Under the pieces are notes generated by a model. It was given only the letters and a program-made list of their open reading frames with translations, was not told where the DNA came from and ran no database searches. From NCBI GenBank assembly GCA_022059125.1, contig JAEUWY010000002.1:3596001-3660000 (forward strand): 64,000 nucleotides of DNA, read 5' to 3'. The DNA comes from Corynespora cassiicola. Its lineage: Eukaryota; Ascomycota; Dothideomycetes; Pleosporales; Corynesporascaceae. Shown in pieces: positions 45,530 to 57,768 of this stretch. Positions within the stretch are counted from its first letter, which is position 1; each line of letters begins with the position of its first letter. The position numbers and the translations under genes were made by a program.

Positions 45530-47349
45530 ATGGCAATGAAGCTCCTTGTGGCTCTCTCTCTTTTGGCCGTACAGGCGCACGCGAGGCTTGGTGAGAGGAG
45601 CACTTGCTACTGCTTCCCGGGGGACAAGTGCTGGCCTGCATCCCCAGCCTGGGCAAGCCTCAACAGCACCGTCGGGGGTCGCCTTATTGCCACTGTTCCT
45701 ATCGGATCCCCATGTCACGACCCCAACTACGATGCTGCAGCGTGCTCTGCACTGCAGAGCCAATGGGGAGCACCAGAACTCCAGTAAGTGGAGAAACGAA
45801 GGAGTGGGGCAGTTCAAGTGCTGATTTGTCGAAACAGTCTGGCCTCGTCGTCGTCGGTCATGCAGGCCTACTTTGCGAACCAGAGTTGTGACCCATTCAC
45901 CGCCCAAGAGCAGCCATGCCTGTTGGGAAACTACGTCAATTACGCGGTAAATGCATCCTCGAGTGCAGATGTTGTGGCCGCCATCAACTTTGCACGCAAC
46001 AGGAACATTCGCTTCGTCATTCGCAACACTGGTCATGAGTATGTGTTCACTATAACCCCGGTCTGCCAAGCATGCAACCACAGCTATACTGACTATATTC
46101 CTGCAGCTTCCTAGGGAGGTCTACGGGCGCTGGTTCTCTTGCAGTCTGGACGCGACACCTGAAAGGGTTCCAAGTCTCTGATTGGTCCGACTCATTTTAC
46201 CAGGGCAAAGCAGTCAAGATGGGCGCAGGAATCTTGGGTTACGAAGCCGTAACAGCTGCCGCCGCCGAGGGACTTGTAGTGATCACCGGAACGTGCCCAA
46301 CGGTCGGCGCTGCGGGTGGTTACATCCAGGGCGGTGGCCATTCTGCTCTCAGCACAAACTTCGGTTTGGGTGCCGATCAGACTCTTGAGTTCGAAGTGGC
46401 CACTGCAGCTGGAAAGATTGTCAAGGCCTCCAGGACACAGAACTCTGACCTCTACTGGGCCTTGAGCGGAGGTGGAGGTGGAACATATGCCACCGTCCTT
46501 TCAGTCACCGTTCGAGCATACCCAGATGCCAAGGTCGGCGCGGCGACGCTTCAATTGGCCGCTGCGGGAACTACACCCGACAAGTTTTACGAGGCTATCG
46601 GGAAATTCCATGCCATGGTGCCGAACATTACCGACAGCGGAACTTCGATGGCCTTTGTCTTCAACTCGCAAATCTTCTCCATCAGCCCAATCACCGCCTT
46701 CAACCAGACGTCTGAGCAGGTCAAGGCGCTCCTAGCACCCTTCATCACGGTTTTGACCGAGTTGGCCATTCCCCATGCGGTGACCTACTCCGACTCTGCC
46801 TCGTATTATGAGCACTACGACAAGTACATGGGACCTCTTCCCTACGGCCACATCGAGGCGGCAGCATACCAATTCGGCAGCCGCTTGATTCCCCGCAGTG
46901 TCTTGGAGAACGACAACGATGCTCTCCAGGTGGCACTGCGCAATGTCACCGAAAACGGAGTCCTTGCAGTTTCTGTCTCCTTGAACGTCACTCGTCAATC
47001 CAACAGGCCCAATGCCGTTCTTCCAGCGTGGCGAAATGCTGCTATTCACATGCAGTTGACTACGGCCTGGGACTCGACTGCCCCATGGGCCGAAATGGTC
47101 GCCGACCAGATGCGCATGACGACCGAGTTCGTTCCTCAGATTGAAGCCGTGACCCCTGGAAGTGGAACCTATGTGAACGAGGCCGATTTCCGCACGCCGA
47201 ACTGGAAAGAGAAGTTCTTTGGCGCAAACTATGCCAAGCTAGCTTCCATCAAGAAAAAGTGGGATCCCACGTCAATGTTCTATGGAACCAAGCTAGCGGG
47301 AAGTGATGTGTGGAATGTAGCTAATGATGGAAGGATGTGCAAGGTGTAG
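45530..47349 (+). CDS. secreted FAD-linked oxidoreductase (BBE type)
   Basis: Exons 45530-45783, 45838-46038 and 46107-47349 (introns 54 and 68 nt) encode 565 aa. The signal peptide is MAMKLLVALSLLAVQAHARL. The PP-loop FAD domain shows [30 protein letters not shown], where the His after the second splice is the expected site of 8-alpha flavin attachment, and VITGTCPTVGAAGGYIQGGGHS, whose Cys fits the second attachment site of berberine-bridge enzymes. The C-terminal BBE segment (FGANYAKLASIKKKWDPTSMFYG) is complete. It oxidises a small molecule or carbohydrate with O2, outside the cell or in the secretory pathway. The next ATG two codons on is an alternative start. Confidence 0.9.
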
Positions 47350-47554
47350 AAAATACCTGTAAATCATGTAAAATACGGTCTCCTGTCGACCATGTAGACA
47401 GGCTAATGAAAACAAGTGAATATTTCAGATAAGGACCCAATGGAACTCGGTGATATGACTCATTTTGTGCAAGCCTCCTAATTTCTGGTTGGGATGGAGT
47501 GCGATCTCTAGCTTCCTAGACAAAATAAACTCTAATCTACGCTCAATTCGTCAA

Positions 47555-49953
47555 TCAATAATATACTTCCCCCACTTTGGGCTTTTCCACAGGTCGTGAG
47601 GACAAGAAGCAGTGTCTCTTTCCGCCTACGAGACTTCCTTCTACCACGCCCCATTGAACTTGACCTAAGTGCGGGTCCACCTCATTAGAGTCAGGGTGAC
47701 ATAAGGCGCTGATGAAAAGACTGCAGGAAAATACGGGCGGCACCGTTGGGCGGACCTTGCGATGCCCAATCCATCCAACACCAATGACTAGACCTAACCC
47801 AACGCCATAAAAGACCATGAGGCTCGAAAGCGATGCACCACATCCAGACATTGAATCTTGACCTTTACGAGTCCCCTCATGATCGAAGGCGTCGAAACGA
47901 ACAAGGAAAAAGGTCTATGATAGCAGCCAATGCAAGATCCCGCTAATGGTCATGAGAGGAATGGCCCATTTGTATGGCAGCTGCAAGAAGTACGTACTGC
48001 GCTGTTCACCACGACGTTTTGTGACCCTAAGTCCTTTGCGCGAAGACCCGAACGCATTCCATTCATTTGCAGATGCCATCAAGGTGCACATGGTGTTCAG
48101 GTTCAGATAACAGAATGAGAGTAGGACCTGGGGCATGTTGGCCAGCCAGGCAGAGAAGAGCATTCCATCGGCTGTTCCTCTAATGTTGCCAAGCTGGAGA
48201 ATGTTATCGGATGCGCTTCCCCATGCCCAAGCATTCACGTAGTCGCTAGCGAAAAGTGGGAAAGCCCCGACAATGATGGCAAGTAGGAGACCCCTGTACT
48301 TGGTTAGTAAAAGCACATGTAGACATATTATAGTACTTACGATACGATGGCTGGGCTGCCTTTGTCGATCTTTATCCAAAAGTTGAATTGCTGCAACCGA
48401 GGAAGCCACGCGTGTCTTTCATATTCTGATTCCCCTTCCTCGGATTCAACTTCTAGTGTGGCAAACAACGGTTGGTTACTTCTTTCCCATTTCTCGTTGC
48501 CTCTCATCAAGAGGCAATCTTCTGCAGTTGTTGAATCGGGTCTTTCCAGAAATGATGCTGCCGCATCTCCCAACGTAACGATGTATTCAGAACGGTCCTT
48601 CAATAGTACAAAGACCATGATGAGAAGCTTGAAAAAGTTGAACAGTGTTACTGCTATCATAAAATATAGACTGATCTGGATGTGCGAACGGTGTGTGTTT
48701 CTGGTTGTGAACCCGTTGATAACTCGCAGGGAGGTCGGGGTCGAGGGCCTAGGGGCACTGGAATTTGAATAAATAGACTCTTTAAATCCACGGTATGGTA
48801 TCATATCTGAAGATGGATGAGAGAGGTGCTTTCCCGTGATGTTCGTGAATAATGCCCCGGGGAGGTAGTGCGTCATCGAGAATGTTCCAATGTTTTCTGT
48901 GGTTCCAAACGCAACATGATCAACCGCCAGAAACAGATCGCCATACCGAGAGACATGCTTCGATGCATAATGTTGCCTCCATTCTGAGTTACTGAGGTTG
49001 ATATAAGTATTCAAATTTCTGTTCCGGGAAGAATTCGTGAAGTGCATCCCCTCATATTCGTCAGACCAGACGTTGATGGTTGTAATACGATACTCCTTGA
49101 TGGCGATGATTTTGAAAATAGAAGCATTGTAACTAGATTTATTCAGCATTCCAGTCCAAGCTCAGACTCTATGTCTCTTACAATAGATGCAGCGGCACTG
49201 AGGAAAGTGCTAACAATACGCATAATGTAGCACGCTTCCGAGATATAAGTCTCAAGTTACGGAGACTAAGAACTCCTACATCAAGCCAATCTCCCATTCT
49301 ATGAGCTCTGTCAATCTCCGAGCGCTTAGGGGAGCTCAAAACCTGCATAGTATAATTACTACTGGCCAGCAACACTGTGCTGAGGGCATTGATGAAGATA
49401 TGAAAGACGGTGTTCCATCGCTCAATGCTTTCTTCATCGCCCTCCATCAAGTCGGCCATCCCTGCCTGATCATATCCATTGGGAAATCGAAATGCACCAG
49501 CTACCAAAAGACTAATGTTACAGCAGAGGACAAATGCGGATGCATAGCAACCAAATAGAACGCCCATACGCCAACCGTAGTATCTGCTTCTCTGTAGCCG
49601 GCGATTAAGCTTAGAAGTCATTAATTTCGCAAAATTGCTCGTCTTTTCCCAGGTACTCCCGAATGATCTGTTGTCTCCTCTCATTTTTGAAGAGGATGGC
49701 AAGGTTTCAACAGACGTGGGCCTTGGGTTGTCAGATATATGACGTCAGAATAATTTTGGTGGGCGTAAAAGCGATGTAGAACGAACCGGAGAGCCACGTT
49801 TTCGAAATCATTTTCCCCTGTTGATAAATCTATAGACGTACGATCCATTTTTTGCCGAGTATCAGTCTCGGAGGCTGGTCTAAATGATGTGGGCGTCCCG
49901 ATACGCCTCATCTCAATAACATCATTTTCTTGTGCGATGCTCCATGTAGACAT
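47555..49953 (-). pseudogene. DUF6536 membrane protein gene with in-frame TAG
   Basis: Exons 49953-49787, 49721-49182, 49132-48341 and 48293-47555 (introns 65, 49 and 47 nt) give one frame of 745 sense codons interrupted by a single TAG at 47917-47915. The N-terminus is hydrophilic. The first helices follow (YYGWRMGVLFGCYASAF), then the family motif SSPKRSEIDRAHRMGDWLDVGV and ALSSVPLHLFYNASIF, and further membrane segments. After TAG the same frame continues TFFLVRFDAFDHEGT, a conserved-looking helix pair and the Cys/His motif SALCHPDSNEVDPHLGQVQWG that normally ends the family. CAG to TAG is the simplest cause. Translation as it stands gives a 625-aa protein lacking the last helices. The first donor (GTTCGT) is weak, so exon 1 is less certain. 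Confidence 0.65.
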
Positions 49954-50406
49954 TTTCTATCTCTCATAGATAATGGATATGGCTTGCTTGTTAGAAAGGT
50001 ACGTGAGATCGACTTGAAAGTTGAGAAGTCAAAGTAAAAATAATGAATGCTCAACTTGGGCACAAGGCTGAAGCTGATCAGTGAAGACTCGTGGCTGTGT
50101 AAGCAGCCAACATCGGAATCCTATGATCCAGTCACACAAAGACTTACAAGATCCCCCCTATCATAAACAAGAAGAAGATTAGGCTGAGAATCAATAATGC
50201 CGCCATATCATCCGATGTTGACGCCATTATACCCAGGTAGTTAGGTGCCATTGGCCAGAGAGTGCCTACTGTATGTACTCAGCCACCACCAATAAGCTCG
50301 GTTACAGGAGCTCTGCCCACCTCTAAGTTCCGCCTACTTTTAGAAAAATAAGCCACTCTGTAAAAACACGTATTAAGAAAAGCTACTGTTGGGGAAACCC
50401 AACGCG

Positions 50407-50430
50407 CCTGTCGCAGGACCCTGCGACAGG
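50407..50430. repeat. perfect 11-bp inverted repeat (hairpin)
   Basis: CCTGTCGCAGG and CCTGCGACAGG are separated by AC. The arms are GC-rich inside an AT-rich block, so the element stands out; it could be a transposon terminal remnant or a transcription-stopping hairpin. Confidence 0.75.
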
Positions 50431-50581
50431 CAGGCTTGACTAGCCAAGAGTAAGATAACCCGCTCACTGGCCAAAGGGCCTAATCTAACAACTACTTCAC
50501 ACTTTTTGATCAAGTAACGTATCGACCAATCGATCCACAACTGATTAGGCCGCATTGCCTACCAGCTACAGAATTTTATTA

Positions 50582-50740
50582 TTTTTAGCTGTGCTAGACT
50601 AAAACTAAAGAGTAAATATAAATAAGAAAAAAGATAGTAATATCATTAGTTAAGTATTCAATTTTAAAAGCGGTAAAAGGTTTTGTTTTTTTAGCTTTAC
50701 TAGACTAAAACTAAATAGTAAGTAGAAGTAATAAGTATAA
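50582..50740. repeat. direct repeat pair, AT-rich
   Basis: A segment starting TTTTAGCTGTGCTAGACTAA at 50582 recurs as TTTTAGCTTTACTAGACTAA at about 50690. Both continue AACTAAA-AGTAA and stay similar over about 45 nt. The differences are mostly transitions, compatible with repeat-induced point mutation. Confidence 0.6.
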
Positions 50741-50975
50741 ATTGTAAAAATGCATTGAGGAAGTTTTATCCTCCATGTGGTTGAGTCGTTGGGCCTGGAA
50801 ACCACGGTTCTGTCACTCAGCAAAAACACTACCATCACAAACATCACCTCCGGAGCTCAAAGTGCTAGTTAATTATTTAATAAAATAAAAACTAAAAAAG
50901 TAATACTTAAGTCTCGATATAGATTTTAGAACTGATCTAACTTTCTGTCAATATTTTTATCACAGCTCAATTAGA

Positions 50976-52845
50976 TCATTTGTGCCTTTGGGAGCAGATA
51001 AGTCGGATATCGGGATGAGTAATCCATTCGTCCGGGTTTACTGCATAGTTGCTGTTTACGTCCTCTGGTCTCAGGGCCACCTGATAATCCTTGACTATAG
51101 CAGCGACAATGCTTCGAAGCATACGATCGGCAACGAATTTTCCCATACATTGACGTGGACCAAAGCCATACCGCCACATGTTGTATCGCACCTATCTCAT
51201 AATCAGCAAGGGGTTCAATAACAAGAAAGGGGAGGAACTATACCTGTGCAGGCTTTAGCCCCAGGAACCGCTCTGGAATGTACTCGTGGCTCTTGTCGCC
51301 CCAGAAGGGATTACGGATATTAAGCCCGTAGGTGTCGACAATGACCATTGTCTAAGGGAGGTCAATATCATATAAAGATAGAAGTAGTCTAGGGTACTTA
51401 CGCGTCCAGGAATCATCCACTCGCCAACTTTTCGGTCCGTCGGAGGAGCCTGAGGAATCGAGAAGGCTGTAACATGGAGTTAGATTGGTATATTGATGAG
51501 ACAAAATTTATCAACTCACGTGCAACAGGCCGCAGACGAGACGATTCGTTGATGCATGCCGCGAGGTAGGTATCTCCGCGGGCAATATATGCATCCCAGG
51601 AGGCATCGTCAGTGCCGCTTTCCCTTTCAATCTCCTCACGAAGTCTGGCTTGATCTTTGGGAGAGGAAGCAATGTAGATAAAGTTCCATGAGATGGCGCC
51701 AGTCGTGACGTCAAGATTTGCGAAGAGGGACTCGTCCAATGTTTGCAACAACTATTGCACGTTAGTTATCGTTTGTTCTCATAGTCTCATGAAGATGTTC
51801 ACCTGGGTTTGGTTAATTTTGCCTTCTTTGCAGTCCTCCCACAGCTTGGTCATGGGTGTCGAAGCTCCTCTAGCCTTGGACTTATCGTATATAGCTTTGT
51901 TAAAGCGTAGCCACTCCTGCTGGAAATCTTCCAGCAATCTGTTTGCCGTGGTGGGAAGGTAACGCGACAGCGAGAAACGAGCCATGCCACCTTTGATTAC
52001 AAAGGTGAAAAGCTTCTGACGAACTGGTGAAATTTTCCTAAGCCATCGGATATCTTCGGGGTCAAGATCACCATACAATAGCGTGGCAACAACAAGGAAA
52101 GGGTAGAAGTTGATATCTTTGGCAGGGTCAAAGATCCCGTTTCGGAAATCTCCGCTGCTGCACAGATGCTCTACGAATTTTCGGGTCTCCTTGCGAATAA
52201 CGGGGGCTTCATTAGAGATAGCCATGTGGGTAAAAGGCACTTCCATCTGGGACCGGAGGCTTTGCCACGACTTGCCGCTGAGCAAGCCCACGCATTGACC
52301 CAATATTTGGCTCATCAAGTACCCCGAGTCATTATTGATGGCTTTGTAGTGCTGGTCAGAGTCTTTGAATATTTCCTTCAGATACTGCGGGTCAGATACC
52401 ACACTGAGTCAAATTAACTTCAGCGCCAAAATTGAGAATAAAGTATACGTACACCTCGGATGTAGATCCGGACCAGATTCTGTATGTAGAGCCGTGTAAT
52501 TTGCGCCATTCTTCGGCATTCTCGCGACCTTCATGGAACTTTGCGACGTCCCCATTGCCATTAGGCCAAATGTAAGGCAGGGATGGCAGACTTTTCGTGC
52601 GGGTTTCATCTTTTATAGGATACGCCCAGTGTAGATACCACTATTTCCTGTGAGTTTACGTTGATACTAATAGATCCGGTGACTTGTCGTACATTTAAAA
52701 TAGCGGATAGTAGTTTTGTAATTGCTGCATTGACAAAAGAGCGAGCTTTGAGCAAAGCCACGGTGACCAAGGTGGTGATACTCAGTCCCAAAGCCAGGTG
52801 ACTGAGTGCCAAAGGGCTGGCACTCACTACGTCATAGAGGAGCAT
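50976..52845 (-). CDS. cytochrome P450 monooxygenase (cluster P450-1)
   Basis: Seven exons: 52845-52693, 52640-52453, 52403-51803, 51751-51520, 51466-51402, 51351-51244 and 51191-50976, encoding 520 aa with introns of 49-54 nt. The N-terminal membrane anchor is ALSHLALGLSITTLVTVALL. The I-helix region is DESLFANLDVTTGAISWNF, ExxR is ESSR (NESSRLRPVAPFSIP), and the heme-binding loop is FGPRQCMGKF with the axial Cys. It is an ER-bound monooxygenase of unknown substrate. It is divergently transcribed from GST-1 across a 530-bp promoter containing TCGGTTACCGA. Confidence 0.9.
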
Positions 52846-53375
52846 TTTCGCTCAATGGAAAAGACAAATCACCAAATCCAAATGTAACAAAGCTACTAAA
52901 AGTAATCCAGTTGGAGGGAAAGAATGTTGTTGATAGCTAGGGGAGGAGAATTGGCATAAGTGTTCCGTACCCTGGCTGGGATGTAATGAACAGTCTAGCC
53001 TATCAAAATACGGTTAGGGACGCTTTTGAATGCGCAATCGGTTACCGAGCCCTCCAATCAGAAAATAGTAAACTAACAATGATGCTGAAGATCCCTGCTG
53101 ATCATATGGCTACAGGCCCATGGCCCCTTAAAAGAAATAGCACTAGAATTATAGAAACCATACTTTCTATTGTAGTTGAACTCTTTATCACGGAATATTT
53201 CAGAGATATCATTTAGTTTAACTGCATTTATTCTGTCAGCGTCTTTTGACGAGTTGTTGACGATTGAAATTTTTATCGGAAGCCGAACCCATCGCGCTGC
53301 AAGACCATAAGAACAATCAATAATCAACTTTATCTAAACATCGCCATCAATCAAAGTTACTCATTCTAGGATAAA
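52846..53375. other. divergent promoter, P450-1 / GST-1
   Basis: 530 bp with no coding frame supported. It carries the cluster palindrome at 53038-53048. Confidence 0.6.
53038..53048. promoter_or_regulatory. TCGGNNNCCGA site 1
   Basis: TCGGTTACCGA lies 193 bp upstream of the P450-1 start and 328 bp upstream of the GST-1 start. It is one of five such sites in this cluster. Confidence 0.75.
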
Positions 53376-54241
53376 ATGGGTTCTACAGAGATGAATTTTC
53401 CTGCTGTCAAGTACGGCGACGTCCCCCATGAGGGAAAGCCAATTCTCTATGTTGTGAAAGGTGCAGTTTCCATCCACGTATCTACTGCTTCTGTTTAACC
53501 GTTTTCTAGCCACAAAAACCTCTTACATAAATTACATGAAGGTTTTGATGTTAGCAGAAGAGCTTGGTATAGACTACGACATTTCGGTGGTTGTCACCAA
53601 AGACGATTGGTACAAGCCCATTCACCCCGAGCGCTATGTACCAACGATCCGTGACCTGGATCCGGAAACAAAGCAGGACATTTACGTGTTTGAGAGTACC
53701 GCTTGTCTTCAGTACCTGGCGGATACATATGATAAAGAAGGACTTTGGCATGGCAAGACCCAGTACGAGAAGGGCAACATCCTTTCATGGATTGCGTACC
53801 AGACTGCCGGACTTGGGTAATACTTTGCCTAGACTACATCTTCATAACTAACATCATATCGTAGCGCAACTTCGAAGTATTGGCTATATTTTTACGCTGT
53901 ACACGAGGAGAAGCTTCCGAAGACAATTGACAAGTATGGATTGTCCCATTCCATGAATGATTGAATGCTGACATGACGCCAATAGGTTGTACGCAAACGT
54001 TTTGAAGCAATGGGATATTTTGGAAAAGCGCCTTTCCGAGCCAGGTCAAACATACATTGCGCTCAAGGACCGCCCAACAGTGGCAGACCTGGCATATCTC
54101 CCCTTCGCGATGCCGTACATGTTTGAGTTCATGCAGGTTAAGATCGAAGACTGGCCCAAGATCAAGGAGTGGTCCGAGCGCATGTTGAGTCGCCCAGCTG
54201 TCCGCAAGATCTTGGACTTTGCTCCTACCATAGGCAATTAG
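53376..54241 (+). CDS. glutathione S-transferase (cluster GST-1)
   Basis: Exons 53376-53460, 53510-53816, 53865-53933 and 53986-54241 (introns 49, 48 and 52 nt) encode 238 aa. The N-terminal thioredoxin fold has TSYINYMKVLMLAEELGIDYD, HPERYVPTIRD and the glutathione-binding VFESTACLQYLADTYD. The C-terminal helical domain is LSWIAYQTAGLGATSKYWLYF and RPTVADLAYLPFAMPYMFEF. It resembles Ure2-like GSTs. It would attach glutathione to an activated intermediate or catalyse a thiol-assisted isomerisation. It is a paralogue of the gene at 59451-60351, with matching intron positions. Confidence 0.9.
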
Positions 54242-54596
54242 ATTATTCATTAGAGTGTTGTTAAATGAAACCAAACCAAAGACCAAATAATGAATCATTT
54301 TCCATGAATGTTGTTGCTACAAGTTTTTGTCGTGAAACACGTTCATGCGGATGCGAGGCGGTCGGCTTTCGAGAATCGCCGTCGGGAGCCGATGAAATGC
54401 CTGCCCTACGCCCGAACAATTGTGCCAAGAAACCGCAAGCCATCATTGCTGCCATTATTGCGATTCTGTATACGTTGTGTACCATTCGATCGCTGCTATC
54501 ATATTTGTAAATCCGCTCTGTCTTTTTACTTTATTCGTTTCTTCCTGCACCATTGTCTGCCATTGAATCCAACACGCTCGTTAAATCCCAAGAACC
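54242..54596. other. intergenic, GST-1 terminator and ABC promoter
   Basis: 355 bp between two plus-strand genes, with no coding frame. It holds the palindrome at 54382-54392. Confidence 0.6.
54382..54392. promoter_or_regulatory. TCGGNNNCCGA site 2
   Basis: TCGGGAGCCGA lies 205 bp upstream of the ABC transporter start codon. Confidence 0.75.
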
Positions 54597-57359
54597 ATGG
54601 GGCCTGTCGCTTTTAGCGCAGTCCTTTGGTCATACCCAGTCTCCTTTGGCTTAGTATCGCTAACAGCAAACTCTTATGAGGCACTGTACAAAACTGAGGA
54701 GCCATCAAGTAAGGCTTCGAATCGCCGACGCATAGCAAGAGCAAACAAATCACTGTTGCTGCTTCATTCAATTCTAGCGGTTCTTCTTGTAAGTTCCCCA
54801 ACATTTTTGAAGTAACCAGATCACTGATGTGTATACCGATAGGCCGTCAATACGTGTCTTGCCGCGTATGGCTCACTAAAGCATGTTCCCGGTCCACTGT
54901 TTGCCAGTGAAGCATACTTGGTGAGACTTCGAAACGCGCATGATGGGTACATTGTCTAACATATCTTATCAAGGGTGCTATCATCTCGATTCTATTGATA
55001 TTTTGCAGCTCACTTCTTCCCGATCCTGACATCCCCTACTCACCAAACTACCCCAATTTCCTAACATGGCTCCTGAGTATCGTGTACGAGGCTACTATTC
55101 TGGCCATGTGTTTTGTCAATGCCAGGTATTCCAAAAACGAAAACCAGAGTCCACTGGTAGTGGCATGTGAGGCACTTGGAGCCGCCCGCCTCGTGATCCT
55201 GGGCGTAATGGTAACTCTTTTCCTGTTCAGCCGGCGTGTAGTCGACGACGCCAGATCAGACAGCGAGTCTGAGTCCCTTCTCAGTCCAGAGCAGAGCGTG
55301 CATTATGGGTCTACCGCGGCAGCTGCCTCTCAAAGCTCGAAAGATGCCCAGACCGTGTCGGCCTTTGACTATCTGGCCGGATTCCGTGACCTGATTCCAT
55401 ACCTTTGGTAAATTTTCTATCACAACCCTCTATGACAGATGAAAGCTGACATAAAAGGCCGTCCGATGATCATATCCTGCAAGCATGGGCTGTTTTCTGT
55501 TTTGGGCTGTTGGTTGCCCAGCGAGTCATCAACATCATGGTGCCACACCAGCTTGGTATCGTGGTAGATCATTTGGGAAAAGGCAAATTGCCTCTCAAAG
55601 ACATCATGTTGTATGTGGTGTACCGCAGCTTGCAAGGACAGCAGGGTGTCTTAGGTTCCCTACGCGCTATCCTGTGGATTCCCATCAGTCAGTCAGCGTA
55701 CCGCCGGCTTACTGTCGCTGCATTCGAACACGTTATGAAGCTTTCTTTAGATTTCCACTTAAGCAAGCGTATCGGAGAAGTAATCAGCGCACTCAGCAAA
55801 GGCAGCGCGATAAACACCTTCCTAGATGGACTTATCTTCCAACTCTTTCCTATGGTGTTTGACCTCTTCGTCGCGGCCGTCTACTTCTTCGTGTTTCTGG
55901 ATGCATTCTACGCCATTATCGTCGTGGCTGTTATGTGGTTTTACCTGTTCATCACAATCTACATGGCCAAATATCGCGGCAGAGCAAGACGTGAAGCTGC
56001 CACCAGGGATCGTGAAATGGAGGCTGCAAAGTAGGCACACTGGTTTTTTCCCCCCTCTCTGGGATTACGAGACTAACTGGATACACAGAACTGATGCCAT
56101 CATGTCCTATGAGACTGTTCATCACAACAGTGCTTTGCCCCTTGAACTTTCCAAGTTTCAGCGCCTGGTAAAATACTTTCAGGAAGCGGAGTACTCTGTG
56201 TTCTTCTCGTTGAACACGCTCAACGCTGTGCAGAACTTCATCTTCGTCATTGGTGTCCTCCTTACCTGTCTCCTTGCGGCGTTCCAGATCTCCGAGGGAA
56301 TGCACAAGGTTGCCATGTTTGTCACAGTGTTGACGTACCTGGCTCAGTTGCAGGCTCCTTTGAATTTCTTCGGCAGCTTCTACACTCAAGTACAGAACAA
56401 CATGGTGGATGCCGAGCGCATGCTGGCCCTCGTGAGTAAACCCAAGATCTTGACGCTTATGACATGCAAGCTGACGAAGCCACCTCATCTTAGTACAAAA
56501 TCACACCCCACGTGAAGGACAGTCCCAAGGCTAAGCCTATGAATACATGCCAGGGCAAGATCTCATTCAACAACATCGACTTTGCGTATGACAAGAGGAA
56601 GCCGACCCTCTCGAAAGTCAGCTTCCAAGTCCAACCCGGCACCACCACAGCCATCGTAGGCGAAAGCGGCAGCGGCAAATCCACCGTCCTCAAGCTCCTC
56701 TTCCGATTCTACGAGGTCGACGGAGGCAGCATCCAGATCGACGGTGTTGACGTCCGTGACGTCACCATGGCGACGCTGCGCACACACTTCAGCGTTGTGC
56801 CCCAGGACACCATCCTCTTCAACGAGACCATCCTGTACAACGTCAGGTACTCGAATCCCGATGCTACGCTGGAGGAAGTGCAGGCTGCGTGCAAGGTTGC
56901 CAGCATCCACGACAAGATCATGAGTTTCCCGGATGGATACGACAGCAATGTTGGGGAGAGGGGTCTTCGGCTGTCGGGCGGCGAGAAGCAACGCATTGCC
57001 ATCGCGCGTGCGGTGCTGAAGCGGCCTCAGATTATGCTTTTGGATGAGGCGACTGCGTCGTTGGATTCGCAGACGGAGCGCCTCATTCAGGATGCGCTGA
57101 AGACGGCGTGTGAGGGGCGGACTACTATTGCTATTGCGTAAGTCGACGTTTTCTTGGTGGTGCTCAATATGATAAATTGCTGACTTGGAGATTTAGCCAC
57201 CGTTTGTCGACGATTACCGATGCGGATCAGATTATCGTCATGCACCAGGGTTGCATTGTAGAGAGGGGAACGCACGAGCAGCTGCTGGCGCTCAAGGGGA
57301 GATATAAGTCCATGTGGGAGAAACAGACGAAGGCTGCTCCGGCCGCGACACCGACCTAG
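54597..57359 (+). CDS. ABC transporter, ABCB half-size HMT1-like
   Basis: Seven exons: 54597-54788, 54843-54920, 54974-55407, 55458-56030, 56089-56431, 56494-57137 and 57197-57359, encoding 808 aa. An extra N-terminal membrane domain of about five helices precedes the six-helix exporter domain ([42 protein letters not shown]). The single ATPase domain shows Walker [11 protein letters not shown]-loop VVPQDTILF, signature LSGGEKQR, Walker B IMLLDEAT and H-loop AHRLSTI. This TMD0-plus-half-transporter layout is that of Hmt1, which moves glutathione or phytochelatin conjugates into the vacuole. Next to two GSTs, it may carry a glutathione adduct made by this pathway. Confidence 0.92.
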
Positions 57360-57768
57360 GGTCCAAGAACAACTTTTCCTTTGTATAGTTTCAGGTAATT
57401 TTGGTAGAATATGGGATTAAGGTTTTTGTAGTGATAGTGTAGGCTCTTATGCAATGTATAAGCTGAGTGTGGTTATGGTTCATCTAGAAGTCAGTATTTG
57501 TTTCATTGTGCAGCCCAATTGATGCAGCTTTTGTACATTAGGCAATATGATAAGCTCCAAGTAGTTCGATACGAATTCATTGCGTTCCCTTTACCTTTGT
57601 ACTAGTGGTTTTATGTAAGTCTCTACATGTTGAAATCATTGTAATGCCGCAGGGTCTTGAACTCCGGTAGTGGGCCGAAATGTGTCCCCGACCAAACGGT
57701 CCAATGTAAATTTATATGAAGATGACTACTCAATAAACCATCCAAATGACTACAGCAAATATACCCTT
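57360..57768. other. intergenic between convergent ABC and MFS genes
   Basis: 409 bp, AT-rich 3' flanks of convergent genes; no coding frame supported. Confidence 0.55.

Larger units (their letters stand above)
49954..50975. other. AT-rich intergenic block with hairpin and repeats
   Basis: About 1 kb, very AT-rich between 50570 and 50960. It holds an 11-bp perfect inverted repeat and two copies of a roughly 45-nt direct repeat. No coding frame is supported. It separates the middle accessory genes from the palindrome-bearing cluster. Confidence 0.6.
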
